From Opitutaceae bacterium (GTDB taxonomy: Bacteria > Verrucomicrobiota > Verrucomicrobiia > Opitutales > Opitutaceae), in contig JANQSC010000029.1 of the NCBI GenBank assembly GCA_028284235.1, positions 1 to 64,000 of the forward strand: a DNA stretch of 64,000 bases, written 5' to 3'. A program made the position numbers and the translations under genes. The notes under the pieces are model-generated. The model was not told the DNA's origin and searched no databases. It was given only the letters and a program-made list of their open reading frames with translations. Below, in pieces: positions 54,289 through 62,685 of the stretch. Positions within the stretch are counted from its first letter, which is position 1. Each line of letters begins with the position of its first letter.

Positions 54289-54647
54289 TACGCAATCCTC
54301 CTAGTCACGTCGTTGCTGAACTTCAGGATCTTAGCGTCCAAAGTTTTCACGTACCCATTCGGGTCTACTGCCTGAAGGTCGTAGTAGTACTCCTTGTTGG
54401 CCACCAAACTGAGCCCAGCAGTCACAAGCACACCCACCACAACACCCGCTTGGTCTGCGAAATTCTCCGGATCCAACTTCGCTACGGCATTGGCATCCGT
54501 GTCATCCTCGTCGAACTCCTCTTTGATCGTCGCAAAAAACTTCCAGTCAGAAAGATCCGTTACCTCCTGCCCGTCGATTCCATAGACATTGTCGATCGTA
54601 ATAGGGATGTCGTCTCCCCTATATAGTTCTACAGTTTCTGTCGCCAT
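54288..54647 (-). CDS. uncharacterised phage structural protein, 119 residues
   Basis: An acidic beta-sandwich-like protein: VELYRGDDIPITIDNVYG, DLSDWKFFATIKEEFDE, and YYYDLQAVDPNGYVKTLDAK near the end. The style is that of small tail/baseplate adaptor proteins that precede fibres. It is placed just before the fibre genes, which supports such a role. Confidence 0.6.
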   Translation of the reverse strand: MATETVELYRGDDIPITIDNVYGIDGQEVTDLSDWKFFATIKEEFDEDDTDANAVAKLDPENFADQAGVVVGVLVTAGLSLVANKEYYYDLQAVDPNGYVKTLDAKILKFSNDVTRRIA

Positions 54648-54660
54648 AGCTATTCAGTTC

Positions 54661-55467
54661 TCAACTCCCAACAAGCCTCCTCGCGTTCCTAAAACTCGAC
54701 CGCTTGGCCTGCTTTGCTCTCGTTATCAAATACGACTTCATGTCGATACGAGTACGGGCGATACCACGCTTGAAAACGCCGCGACTCTGCCCCACCTTCT
54801 TCGTTCCCGGCACACGATCGTGTATTCTCACGCTCGATACCTGCTTGGTCTCACGCTGCTCGTACTTGGAAATAAACCGCCCCTTGCGATTGAAATGCGA
54901 GACCTTGCGCGTTCTCGGCTTGTCCCCCCGCTTGATCCTCCGGAATCCAAACCCATACGCCAGGTACCCAATCCCGCTGCGACGCACCGCGATCTCCCTC
55001 GAGATCATCCAGGCGGAAATCGTCAAGTCCTTGCCGCCCCTGCGGACCGTGCGCTTCGGACCGAAACGCGTGCCCCTCAGCTTCTTGCCAGAACGCTCCC
55101 GCTTACGGCGAGTCCGCAACAAAGAAGCATGTCCAAATCGCGCCCGCGCCTCCGCAAATACAGACGGACGAATCTTCAGTCCCAGAACCTTTCCCGACTC
55201 CAGATCCTTCCCCGAAGTAATGCTCACTTGCTGGCGTCGATCGCCTTTGCGGGAACCTCGCTTCTTCTGCGCATTCAAAGCCTCGAGCGAAATATCCTCC
55301 TTGCTCGGGCGGATTCTCGCGAATTCCGAACGGATCTTGATATTGAGATTGACCGACTGGCGCTGAACCGTCTCGCCAGGCGTCTTGCCCACAAGCCTAG
55401 AGTACAACCCAAGATCGGAATTCAATCCGGCCAAGTCCGCTCTAAAATCTACATCCGCAAGCTTCAT
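54661..55467 (-). CDS. very basic phage protein at connector position, 268 residues
   Basis: It is rich in Arg and Lys, with runs such as TRRKRERSGKKLRGTRFG and KAKRSSFRNARRLVG. The N-terminal ADVDFRADLAGLNSDLGLYS and length recall HK97 gp10/minor tail protein Z-like components, which sit between the capsid and tail genes as here. The high charge suggests contact with DNA or the tail interior. Assignment is tentative. Confidence 0.55.
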   Translation of the reverse strand: MKLADVDFRADLAGLNSDLGLYSRLVGKTPGETVQRQSVNLNIKIRSEFARIRPSKEDISLEALNAQKKRGSRKGDRRQQVSITSGKDLESGKVLGLKIRPSVFAEARARFGHASLLRTRRKRERSGKKLRGTRFGPKRTVRRGGKDLTISAWMISREIAVRRSGIGYLAYGFGFRRIKRGDKPRTRKVSHFNRKGRFISKYEQRETKQVSSVRIHDRVPGTKKVGQSRGVFKRGIARTRIDMKSYLITRAKQAKRSSFRNARRLVGS

Positions 55468-55469
55468 AT

Positions 55470-55772
55470 TCAGTCCACGGATACAATTAAAAGAAAAGTG
55501 TCCGAGCTCCCGTCGTCGTCGATGTCGACCACGCGGCGCTCCTTGTCATTGAAATCAGTAATCGCCTTGCCCACGGCGACTCCCGAATCCCCCCACGCGG
55601 AACGCAGAACGCGAATCAGCTCCACCTTCACGGCCACCGTTTCAAGATCATTGTCACGGTACGGCTCCAACCCACTAGGTATTCCCTCCCGTGAGACCCC
55701 ATCGTAGGTGTAGGACCGCCCCTCTAAAGCGAGGAGCTCCCTGAAGACTTCTGCTGTCGCGTTCTGCGTCAT
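55470..55772 (-). CDS. uncharacterised phage protein, 100 residues, connector position
   Basis: A mixed alpha/beta product with SGLEPYRDNDLETVAVKVEL and VVDIDDDGSSDTFLLIVSVD. It is 2 bases from the basic 268-residue gene. Head-tail joining or head completion roles are common at this place. I recognise no family. Confidence 0.55.
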   Translation of the reverse strand: MTQNATAEVFRELLALEGRSYTYDGVSREGIPSGLEPYRDNDLETVAVKVELIRVLRSAWGDSGVAVGKAITDFNDKERRVVDIDDDGSSDTFLLIVSVD

Positions 55773-55824
55773 TAGCGCAAGGAATCCTTTTGTTTTTCGG
55801 CCCCAAGTAATCAGGCGACTCGCC

Positions 55825-56205
55825 CTACTTGGACGACCCTTTGTCTTTTGTATCCTTGTCGGAAGTTTTCGGCGTTTGAAGATCAGCGAGCTGCTTCTTC
55901 AATTGCTCGTTTTCGGCCTTGGCTTCAGCAGCCTCCGCGGACACCGCGTTCAACTTCTCCTCAGTCGCAGCGATATGATCAGTCGCAGCCTTGATGACTT
56001 CTTCTGGATCCGCGCTGTCCAAGCTGCGATTAACGCCCAGCAGTTCCGGAGTGCGCTTCAACGCATCCTGAACACGCTTTTCGATCCGCTTGGTTTTCTG
56101 GCGTTTCTCGACTAGCCTGCGAGCCTGTCGGCTGACCGGCTTGGCATAGAGCTCCTGGAGCTTCTTGGCCTTCGCGGCCCGTTGTTTTTTGTCTAGTTTC
56201 GACAT
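55825..56205 (-). CDS. phage protein with C-terminal coiled coil, 126 residues
   Basis: The first 60 residues are strongly basic (DKKQRAAKAKKLQELYAKP, RRLVEKRQKTKRIEKRVQ) and the last 50 are a coiled coil with a Lys/Asp/Ser tail (AENEQLKKQLADLQ). It follows the capsid gene. It could be a head decoration or connector protein; nothing proves it. Confidence 0.55.
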   Translation of the reverse strand: MSKLDKKQRAAKAKKLQELYAKPVSRQARRLVEKRQKTKRIEKRVQDALKRTPELLGVNRSLDSADPEEVIKAATDHIAATEEKLNAVSAEAAEAKAENEQLKKQLADLQTPKTSDKDTKDKGSSK

Positions 56206-56224
56206 TTTAGTCTCCTTCCTTCGT

Positions 56225-57241
56225 TTAGCCGTTGGTGCGGATACGGGCCGCGCGAACCAGTTCGGCGCTACCGTACTTCAGGGACCAGTCGTCTTCGACT
56301 TGAAGCTCTGCATTGGTTGGGCTCTCGTCGGTAGGTGTCCCGTCATAGGACATACCGTCAATGTGGAGCGAGTACCGCGTGCGATCGTTCACTTGCTCAG
56401 TGTTGGTCCCTTTCTTTGGATCGTACTGCAGAGACGCCACATCGATCACGTCACCCTGTTGCGGCTTCGCGCCGTAACCAATCAACTCGCCGGCGATGAC
56501 ATAAGTATCATAGACCACGCCATCCGTCGTACCCGCGCGCATGAGCATTTTGCTCGAGTAGATTGGAACGTCTTTGTACGTGTTGATAGTCAGTCCACCA
56601 TCCGTAGAAGTCGTTTTAAACGAATTCTCGTCCAGGAGTCGCAGTGCTGTGATGATGTCTGGATGCGCCCAAATGACTGACTCGTCAGACTCAATCACGA
56701 GTTCGCCGAAACCATTGTTGATCGACAGAATCTTATCCGCGTCAATCAAGTGGTCACCCGTCTGGCCAGCGATAGACTCGCTGAAATCTTCGGTACTGTT
56801 CTCGAACAATGCCCCATCCCCGGTTTCGCCAAACACTCCGCGGAGCATCGCGAGCATCGCTCTTTGGCGACGCTTCAAGCGACCCAACGTCAGCTGAGAC
56901 ATCATTGCCCCAATCGGATCAGTGCCAGAACGTTGCTTCGACAGTGCCGTATTGGAGTAGCCATACTCGCGCTCGAGAATGGTTGCTCGTGGCCTACCCG
57001 AAGTGTGCTTTTGGGCGGTTATTTCAACGCCTTCGCGCTGAACGTCGTCTTCCTGGTCCGAAATATCGGACAAGAACGGCATGTTAATTGTGGAGCCCGC
57101 GCCGTTTGCGAACGTCTCCAGTCGCTCGTTGTCATGTACAGCGGACGAATTTAGCAGGTGTGCGAATGAGTTCTCCTTCTCCAGGGTACCCTCTACCCAA
57201 AGATCCGGTTCCCAAACGTCAGCAATTGAAGTAGTTGCCAT
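56225..57241 (-). CDS. major capsid protein
   Basis: A 338-residue protein between the prohead protease/scaffold gene and connector genes. It has IADVWEPDLWVEGTLEKENSFA at the start, STINMPFLSDISD, and RAMLAMLRGVFGET. It also has ADKILSINNGFGELVIESDESVIWAHPDI and TYKDVPIYSSKML, a pattern like other HK97-fold coat proteins. GGGAAATATA precedes the ATG. The family is best read as the coat protein group that has no maturation cleavage signal visible here. Confidence 0.85.
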   Translation of the reverse strand: MATTSIADVWEPDLWVEGTLEKENSFAHLLNSSAVHDNERLETFANGAGSTINMPFLSDISDQEDDVQREGVEITAQKHTSGRPRATILEREYGYSNTALSKQRSGTDPIGAMMSQLTLGRLKRRQRAMLAMLRGVFGETGDGALFENSTEDFSESIAGQTGDHLIDADKILSINNGFGELVIESDESVIWAHPDIITALRLLDENSFKTTSTDGGLTINTYKDVPIYSSKMLMRAGTTDGVVYDTYVIAGELIGYGAKPQQGDVIDVASLQYDPKKGTNTEQVNDRTRYSLHIDGMSYDGTPTDESPTNAELQVEDDWSLKYGSAELVRAARIRTNG

Positions 57242-57300
57242 TATATTTCCCTTTTCCCTTTTGTTTTTGTATTGTTAATCCAGATACAACTCAATCCCCA

Positions 57301-57810
57301 CTAGGCTGCATTGGCTTGTTTTTCGGCCTCTCGATCGGCCTTGCGATTCTTGGCGATGTTCGTGTAGTTCTTGCTACCGTCCTCGTTCTTCTCAGGCAGC
57401 TTACCAGCGTCATCACCGTCACCTCCTCGGTTAATCGCCCCGTCCACTGCGGTTGTCCCCGTAGTCGGAGCCTTCGGAGCCACGAAGCTGTCCAGCATCT
57501 CCTGACCCGCCTTGGCGCACGCCTTAAACGTGTTTATCAGAGCGTCTTTCTGCTCCTTCTTCACACGCTTGTTCTCGATCGCCGCATCCACCTTGGCAGT
57601 GAATCCCTCGATCGCGGTCTCCGAGTTCTCGGTTTCGAGCTCTTCGACCCGCGTATTCAGAGTCTCAATAGTGGCTTTCGCCTCCTTCAGATCCTCCTTG
57701 TCTTGTTTCGCCTGGTTGACGAACGTCTCGAGTTGGCTCAGCGCATCTTCGTCGCTGGCATTTCGGCCAACAACACACAGGGCGACCAACTTGTCTTTGT
57801 GTACTGACAT
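57301..57810 (-). CDS. nested capsid scaffold (Nu3-like), in-frame inside the protease gene
   Basis: An in-frame ATG at 57810 has an excellent ribosome binding site, AAAGAGGA then 7 bases. It would make a 169-residue protein (SVHKDKLVALCVVGRNASDE...) equal to residues 214-382 of the protease-scaffold protein. In lambda, Nu3 is made in the same way within gene C and is removed during head maturation. The evidence is the site plus the domain border at this point. Confidence 0.65.
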   Translation of the reverse strand: MSVHKDKLVALCVVGRNASDEDALSQLETFVNQAKQDKEDLKEAKATIETLNTRVEELETENSETAIEGFTAKVDAAIENKRVKKEQKDALINTFKACAKAGQEMLDSFVAPKAPTTGTTAVDGAINRGGDGDDAGKLPEKNEDGSKNYTNIAKNRKADREAEKQANAA

Positions 57811-58449
57811 GTTTGTATCCTCTTTTTTAGGTTTTGGTTGATTCGCCTGCTGCTTACCGCGGCCAGCGTTTTGAAATTTCTCTCTCGTGGACTTCGCCAC
57901 CAACTCCAGCGCGTCGATGATCTCGTCGACGAAGCCCCACTCCAGGGCCTCCTCGGCAGACATATAGCGGTCCTCCTTCATGAGATCCTTTATCTCATCC
58001 TCGGTCTTGCCCGTCTTCTCCACGTAGCGCCCGACAATCGACTTCTCCAAAAGCTGAAGGTCCTGGATGATGGCGACTAGATCGTCCTCGTTGACCATCT
58101 CCAAATTCGACACAATCGGCTTATGCACTAGCCAGAGCCCATCCGCCGCCATCTTGATCGTGTCGCCGGCCATAGCGATATAGCTCGCTATCGAACTCGC
58201 CTCCCCGTCGACGACAACGTTCACCTTGGCTGGGTGAGCCCTCAGGTTCGTGTAGATACCGATCCCAGCCGTAATGCTCCCGCCCAGGCTGTTAATGTGC
58301 AGGTCGATATCCGGTACATCGATTTCACTCAACTCTTCGATGAACCATGCAGCATCCCAACTGTATATTTCACCATAGAGGTTCATCCTCGCCCGGTCGC
58401 CGACCAATGAGAAATTGCACCAGTCCGGCTTTTTTTTGTTCTTACTCAT
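57301..58449 (-). CDS. ClpP-like prohead protease fused to scaffold domain
   Basis: 382 residues from the ATG at 58449, chosen because GGGAGG lies at a good distance; it overlaps the portal stop by 8 bases. Residues 15-200 are a ClpP-type protease: INSLGGSITAGIGIY, DGEASSIASYIAMAGD with Ser86, LVHKP with His109 and EDRYMSAEEALEWGFVDEI with the Asp region. Residues 214-382 form a coiled-coil scaffold (KATIETLNTRVEELETEN). The arrangement is that of lambda gpC with the nested scaffold Nu3. Confidence 0.88.
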   Translation of the reverse strand: MSKNKKKPDWCNFSLVGDRARMNLYGEIYSWDAAWFIEELSEIDVPDIDLHINSLGGSITAGIGIYTNLRAHPAKVNVVVDGEASSIASYIAMAGDTIKMAADGLWLVHKPIVSNLEMVNEDDLVAIIQDLQLLEKSIVGRYVEKTGKTEDEIKDLMKEDRYMSAEEALEWGFVDEIIDALELVAKSTREKFQNAGRGKQQANQPKPKKEDTNMSVHKDKLVALCVVGRNASDEDALSQLETFVNQAKQDKEDLKEAKATIETLNTRVEELETENSETAIEGFTAKVDAAIENKRVKKEQKDALINTFKACAKAGQEMLDSFVAPKAPTTGTTAVDGAINRGGDGDDAGKLPEKNEDGSKNYTNIAKNRKADREAEKQANAA

Positions 58450-59962
58450 CATTCCCTCCCGTATTGCCATCACCACTACCTTCCTTGGCCTTTGCAGAAA
58501 TTTCGTTCTCGTCCAGCTGCAGGATCTCCTCGCGAGTAATCTCGATTCGGTACTTCTCGCTCAGCTCCTTCGCCAGAACCGCGGCGTAAGCAACCTCCTC
58601 GCCCTTTTGCCCCAGCTTCTTCCGCCAGTCGTCGCCGGCGTCCCCATGGATATCCTGAAGCGTAGTCGCCCCCATCTTGTAGTTCTGAGCGGTCGCCTTC
58701 GCGTCCCGGCCAATGTCGACGCTCGCTTTCTTAGGCGTCTTCCAGTCCGCCTTGAACCAGTCTTTCGGAGCGTTGCCCAGAAAACCCAAGTCGATGTGCC
58801 GACCAATCACATAACGGTAAATGCGCTTGTATTCCTGGATACGAGCGAACTGGCGCCGCGCAAAAAACCGATCGTCCTTCTCCAACTGGAAACGCATCGT
58901 AGCCCCGCCCTGGTCGCTAGGCTCCCAGATCAGCTCCAAACTCATCCCCGTACCCACGCAAATCTTGCGCAACAAATGGCGCACGTACCCCACCCACGCC
59001 GGCGACGGGCGGTTGCTCGTAGCAAGCTCGTACTTGTCGCCACGCTTGACGTACTTAACTTCCTCCCCAAACGACTCCCTGTAGAACTCCAGAATCTCCT
59101 TGGCCTCCTCGTCCGACTCGCCCTGAATCGTCTTGGTCTCGGTAGAAAACCGTTCCTTGGTAGGGTCGCCCTCGACCTCTCCACTCAAATTGCTGATGAT
59201 CTCGGCAATCAACGCGTGCTTCTTCGCCGTTTTCATTTCCGCCTTCTCCAGCTCGTCGAGATCCTGGATCGCGTTTATAACCGCCTTCAACTTGCTAACG
59301 CCACGAACCTGGCCAACACGAGTCGGCTCGAAGTGGATCACCACGTCATTCGCGTCCTTCAGCACGCTGTCCTCCTCGCGCAAAAACTGCGATTCCGTGT
59401 CCTCGAAGAACCGATACTGAACCGGTCGACCCCTGTCGTCGACAATCACGCCGTCAAACTCCCTCGAGTCGTTAGAAGAGTTGACCACGGACCCGCAACG
59501 ATGCGACTCGATCAGCTGGATTCGCGGGAGAAACTCGTCGTTGAAAGTCAGAAGCGTGAAGATGTCGCGATCAAAGAAAACCCGAACATCGATCAACGCC
59601 TGAATCTGGTAGAAATGCAGGCGAGAACCCACGTCGCACACCTCGCACCACTGGTCCCAAACCTCCAGCGCCCGCTTGTTGAAACTGTCGCTGCTCGTAG
59701 CAGGAACCGGATTTATCCCCGTATGCGTCCCGTAGCTCTCCAACGCAGTCGCGATCGCCTGCCCTACCGCGTTGTTCTGCTCAATGTGACGCGCCCGCGC
59801 CGTCATCGTCCGCATCGGACCCGGCTTGTTGTCCGTCTTCGCCCCGACCGGCCTGTTCGGCGCCTTGTTCGATCGAGCGTGACTCGTCTGAGCCCCCTCC
59901 CAGAGATTCATAAACGAATGCCGAACCCGGCCAACAACTCCTTTCGCAGGTAACAGCCTCAT
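58442..59962 (-). CDS. phage portal protein, lambda type
   Basis: A 506-residue protein of the lambda gpB group. It has LWEGAQTSHARSNKAPNRPV at the N terminus, MTARARHIEQNNAVGQAIATALE, SFNKRALEVWDQWCEVCDVG, LTFNDEFLPRIQLIESHRCG, VIHFEPTRVGQVRGVSKLKAVI and WVGYVRHLLRKICVGTGMSLEL. It forms the dodecameric DNA gate at one capsid corner. The start overlaps the preceding gene by 4 bases. A long antisense open frame here is a by-product of codon bias. Confidence 0.92.
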   Translation of the reverse strand: MRLLPAKGVVGRVRHSFMNLWEGAQTSHARSNKAPNRPVGAKTDNKPGPMRTMTARARHIEQNNAVGQAIATALESYGTHTGINPVPATSSDSFNKRALEVWDQWCEVCDVGSRLHFYQIQALIDVRVFFDRDIFTLLTFNDEFLPRIQLIESHRCGSVVNSSNDSREFDGVIVDDRGRPVQYRFFEDTESQFLREEDSVLKDANDVVIHFEPTRVGQVRGVSKLKAVINAIQDLDELEKAEMKTAKKHALIAEIISNLSGEVEGDPTKERFSTETKTIQGESDEEAKEILEFYRESFGEEVKYVKRGDKYELATSNRPSPAWVGYVRHLLRKICVGTGMSLELIWEPSDQGGATMRFQLEKDDRFFARRQFARIQEYKRIYRYVIGRHIDLGFLGNAPKDWFKADWKTPKKASVDIGRDAKATAQNYKMGATTLQDIHGDAGDDWRKKLGQKGEEVAYAAVLAKELSEKYRIEITREEILQLDENEISAKAKEGSGDGNTGGNDE

Positions 59963-60330
59963 CCGAAATACACGTTTTGAAGACTAGTCCTGTGGCCCCG
60001 AACCGTTACGATCTTCGCAAGCGCCGCGTCCCTCGCGGTATCCGAAGTCTCGGTTTCGCCGGCGATAACGGCCCGCGCCTGGTCGATTAGCTCGGCCTGC
60101 CGCTCGTACCCGTTCTGTACCGACAACGCTCTCCAAGAGTAGCTATTCCCCTCCGGAGTAGTGATCCCAGTAGCGATCTTTCCAGAACCTGCAGTAGCGT
60201 TTGCAGCCTCCATCGCCGCGTCGGAAAGCCGGTCCAGAATGTCGTCAGGACTGGCGCCGCAACCCCTCGCGTCGCGAAACACCTTCCTCACAAACTCCCT
60301 TAAAAACGCAGTAGATACCGACATCGGCAT
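59959..60330 (-). CDS. phage protein at head-tail joining (gpW) position, 123 residues
   Basis: An alpha-helical protein (VSTAFLREFVRKVFRDARG, ASPDDILDRLSDAAMEAANA) with SYSWRALSVQNGYERQAELIDQARAVI in the middle. In lambda-like phages the small gene just before the portal is the head-tail joining protein gpW. This one is longer and the match is by position only. It overlaps the portal gene by 4 bases. Confidence 0.55.
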   Translation of the reverse strand: MPMSVSTAFLREFVRKVFRDARGCGASPDDILDRLSDAAMEAANATAGSGKIATGITTPEGNSYSWRALSVQNGYERQAELIDQARAVIAGETETSDTARDAALAKIVTVRGHRTSLQNVYFG

Positions 60331-60430
60331 CTAATAGCCCGTATCCAAAAAGAAAAGTCTACTAGAGTTTTGTTGGCAAAGTGTGGCGTTTCTTGGCGAA
60401 ACGTTGCGTTTTATAGCATTTGTTTGCGGT
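60331..60430. promoter_or_regulatory. short control region before the head genes
   Basis: The sequence GTTTC at 60388-60392 and GAAAC at 60398-60402 form a small dyad, within TTGGC repeats (TTGGCAAA near 60373, TTGGCGAAA near 60393). It lies between the HTH gene and the head operon, where a late promoter could start. No standard promoter hexamers are clear. Confidence 0.3.
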
Positions 60431-60694
60431 TCAAGATTTGGCGCGATTCTTGAACGCGTATTGACGCTTTGCCGAGAAACGCTGGCCGCGCTTCACCTCG
60501 TACTCGATCAGCCAATTCCGAGCCGCGTTGTAGCTGGCCCGGTTCATGAAAGTCGAGAATCCTCCCTGCCGCATCGCGTAGATAAACCAAGGCGTGCAAC
60601 CAAGCCGAACCGCCAACTCCTTTATCGGCACCTCCTCGTCGGGATCAAACTCGTTCCCGTACGCATCCCTGTACTTCCTTGTCGCCTCGCTCAT
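60431..60694 (-). CDS. small helix-turn-helix phage protein (excisionase/MerR-like fold)
   Basis: An 87-residue protein. The HTH VPIKELAVRLGCTPWFIYAMRQGGF lies at about 22-46 and resembles the winged-helix start of MerR or excisionase-type DNA-binding proteins. The C terminus is basic (KRGQRFSAKRQYAFKNRAKS). It precedes the head genes on the same strand and could be a late gene activator. Operator site C lies 55 bases upstream of its start. Confidence 0.7.
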   Translation of the reverse strand: MSEATRKYRDAYGNEFDPDEEVPIKELAVRLGCTPWFIYAMRQGGFSTFMNRASYNAARNWLIEYEVKRGQRFSAKRQYAFKNRAKS

Positions 60695-60734
60695 GGGATT
60701 TCAACTTACCCCACTCCCCGCCTACTACAACCCT

Positions 60735-61301
60735 TTACCTGTCAAAACACCGGTAATTTTGGCCGGTTTTTCGGTCAGCAAGAAAGCGGTCTATGTCCCT
60801 CCAGTCCGGCGGGTGAGGCTGGCCCCACTTGCGCCGGGCGTGAGCCCTCAGAGCGTCCAACGCGCGTTTCTTGTCAGTGGGGCTCATTCCGCGCTTTCCA
60901 ATCCACGCGGAAGTTTCCGCGGCGCTCCAACTCTCGTGAATCAGGTCGAGCATCCGAGTTCTCAGACTGCCAGTGCGTCGATTGATCGCTACGACGAAAC
61001 GACCGAACTCGCGGTTTCCCGCCCGCTCCCGCTCCATCAGCTCGACAAGCTCGCGCCGCGTCATAGAGACTTGGCGAGCGAGCCAATCCCGCGCCCTCAG
61101 AAGGTCTTCCCTAGTTTGCGTTGCAAGCCGCCCGTACTCCCCTAGAGGGTCTTTCTCGATTCGCGCGTCGCACTCCTCAATCCAGCCGTCGCACTTCGCA
61201 AGCAAGTCCATCCGATTTCGGCACTCCCAGCGCTCCCCGTCGGTCTGCTCCATCCATAACTCCCACTCCATTCCCAAGCGCCGAGCGTACGCCTCCCGCA
61301 T
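60735..61301 (-). CDS. uncharacterised phage protein, 188 residues
   Basis: From the ATG at 61301; a longer frame upstream would overlap the divergent SRAP gene and is not credible. The product is helical and charged (ARRLGMEWELWMEQTDGERW, CDGWIEECDARIEKDPLG) and ends QPHPPDWRDIDRFLADRKTG. It contains a Trp-rich N terminus and several Arg/Glu pairs, perhaps a nucleic-acid binding or replication accessory protein. The final codons overlap operator site C. Confidence 0.55.
   Translation of the reverse strand: MREAYARRLGMEWELWMEQTDGERWECRNRMDLLAKCDGWIEECDARIEKDPLGEYGRLATQTREDLLRARDWLARQVSMTRRELVELMERERAGNREFGRFVVAINRRTGSLRTRMLDLIHESWSAAETSAWIGKRGMSPTDKKRALDALRAHARRKWGQPHPPDWRDIDRFLADRKTGQNYRCFDR
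60749..60766. promoter_or_regulatory. phage operator, site C
   Basis: ACCGGTAATTTTGGCCGG, the reverse complement of CCGGCCAAAATTACCGGT. It agrees with sites A and B at nearly all positions (consensus YCGGCCAWAWTTACCGST) and has dyad form CCGGnnAAWTTnnCCGG. It lies at the end of the 188-residue gene and upstream of the HTH gene at 60694. Confidence 0.55.
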
Positions 61302-61368
61302 TTGGCTCGTCAATCGCAACGTGGAATCCTGTTGAAAATGCGGATGCCAGAAGGCTAGTGTTGCCGTT

Positions 61369-62166
61369 ATGTGCACAGTAATGACCCAGCCCAGCCCCGG
61401 CGCAAAAGAAGTCGCGGAATCTATCAAAGAGGTATTCGGGAGCTTCGGACAACTGGAGACGCAGCCAGGCAACGACCTGTACAAGGCCGCTCCAGACCTC
61501 CTCCGCACTCGCTACAAGGCGGCGGCGTGGGGTCCCGCATGGGCGGTAAGGCAAGACAATGACGCCATACCGTTCGAAGCCCATTGGCAACTGATACCCT
61601 GGCCGCTCGACGACTGGTCCGCCAAGAACAAGCTACCCGCCTCCTACAACGCGCGAGACGACAAGATCTTCGACTCCAACATGTGGAAGAAGTTCGTTCT
61701 TGGCGGCAAGCGGTGCGTCGTTCCAATGCTCGGATTCTTCGAACCTGAAAAAGTGGCGCCCAAAGTGAACCGCTACCACTCGTTCGCCCGCCCGGACCGT
61801 AGCTTGATGCTCTGTGCTGGCCTGTGGAATCGATGCCAGTGCGGGGATCAAGAAGTGGTTTCAATGACGGTTGTGACCACCGAGCCCAACGCGACTGTAT
61901 CCAAATTTCACAACCGTATGCCCGCGCTGCTTAATTCGGAAGACGCCAGAGTATGGCTCGATCCCGAGAACAATGACAGGGATATTCTATCCAATTTGCT
62001 CAAGCCCTATCCCGACAGCGAAATGGAGTCCTGGCGAGTTACGGACGAATTGAGGTCTTCAAAAACACACGACACGCCCGAAGTAATCGCCCCCCACGCC
62101 GAGCCGAATTTCGAGATCGAGAAAGCCGATCCCGACGACGGCGAATTCCTGCTCAATTTCGACTGA
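61369..62166 (+). CDS. SRAP (YedK/HMCES-type) abasic-site protein
   Basis: A 265-residue protein with Cys2 exposed after Met removal, the residue that bonds to abasic sites. Conserved partners: NARDDKI with Asn94, GFFEPEK with Glu125, and FHNRMP with His181. The family seals abasic sites in single-stranded DNA. It is on the plus strand in an otherwise minus-strand phage region and is divergent from the gene at 61301 by 67 bases, so it has its own promoter. It may protect phage DNA or serve the lysogen. Confidence 0.88.
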   Translation: MCTVMTQPSPGAKEVAESIKEVFGSFGQLETQPGNDLYKAAPDLLRTRYKAAAWGPAWAVRQDNDAIPFEAHWQLIPWPLDDWSAKNKLPASYNARDDKIFDSNMWKKFVLGGKRCVVPMLGFFEPEKVAPKVNRYHSFARPDRSLMLCAGLWNRCQCGDQEVVSMTVVTTEPNATVSKFHNRMPALLNSEDARVWLDPENNDRDILSNLLKPYPDSEMESWRVTDELRSSKTHDTPEVIAPHAEPNFEIEKADPDDGEFLLNFD

Positions 62167-62248
62167 GCAATCTTGTCCACATAAAAGGGATTATTTTCCC
62201 TAACAACCCGCCGATGCTGACTCGCTACGCTCGCGCATGGCATCTGGG

Positions 62249-62449
62249 TTAGTAATAAACAGCCAGAAGCTGCTCATCATCTTCATCAAAGTGTATCCCG
62301 ACGGCGGAAACTAAACACCGTTCAAGGGCGATATTAACAACGTCCGCGAATTGCTCTTTTGGGAGCCCCGCATCGTTCGCTTCGTCCGCAAGAGTCTCCA
62401 AAAAAACAAGAAGCTCCTGTTTGCTTACATCCTTTAACTCAATCTTCAT
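62249..62449 (-). CDS. small acidic phage protein, 66 residues
   Basis: A 66-residue product of two helices and an acidic end (LLVFLETLADEANDAGLPKE, GIHFDEDDEQLL). There is no known family. Acidic small proteins are common among phage early genes, where they often inhibit host factors. The start ATG at 62449 has a weak site. Confidence 0.5.
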   Translation of the reverse strand: MKIELKDVSKQELLVFLETLADEANDAGLPKEQFADVVNIALERCLVSAVGIHFDEDDEQLLAVYY

Positions 62450-62489
62450 AACAATTATTCGTGCTCACTAGTCTCCGTGAAAAACGGTG

Positions 62490-62645
62490 TTAGCTCGTAA
62501 GTGCCAACCAGACAGCTCCCACCATCAAAATCAAGTAAAGGGCTTGGCCGACGTTGTCCCACCCAAGAATTGCCGCCGCCATCAAACCTCCCAAGATGGC
62601 TAAAACTATTAGTGCCCCTATGTCGTACTTTCTGTTTGTCTTCAT
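62490..62645 (-). CDS. small phage membrane protein, 51 residues
   Basis: ATG at 62645, TAA at 62492-62490. The product has a charged start (KTNRKYD) and two hydrophobic helices (ALIVLAILGGLMAAAILG and ALYLILMVGAVWLALTS) separated by a short WDNVGQ turn. This frame is preferred over another minus-strand frame in the same place that yields a protein with no hydrophobic pattern. A holin-like or exclusion role is possible. Confidence 0.55.
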   Translation of the reverse strand: MKTNRKYDIGALIVLAILGGLMAAAILGWDNVGQALYLILMVGAVWLALTS

Positions 62646-62685
62646 AAATCAATTACCGTGACGGTTCTCCAATAAAACGAGTGTT

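Noticed and set aside
58415..59953. Plus-strand open frame of 512 codons
   Set aside because: It lies entirely antisense to the clear portal gene; its Arg/Leu-rich product has no domain and arises from codon bias.
62455..62652. Minus-strand frame of 65 codons
   Set aside because: A second frame at the same place gives a clean two-helix membrane protein, which is more protein-like.
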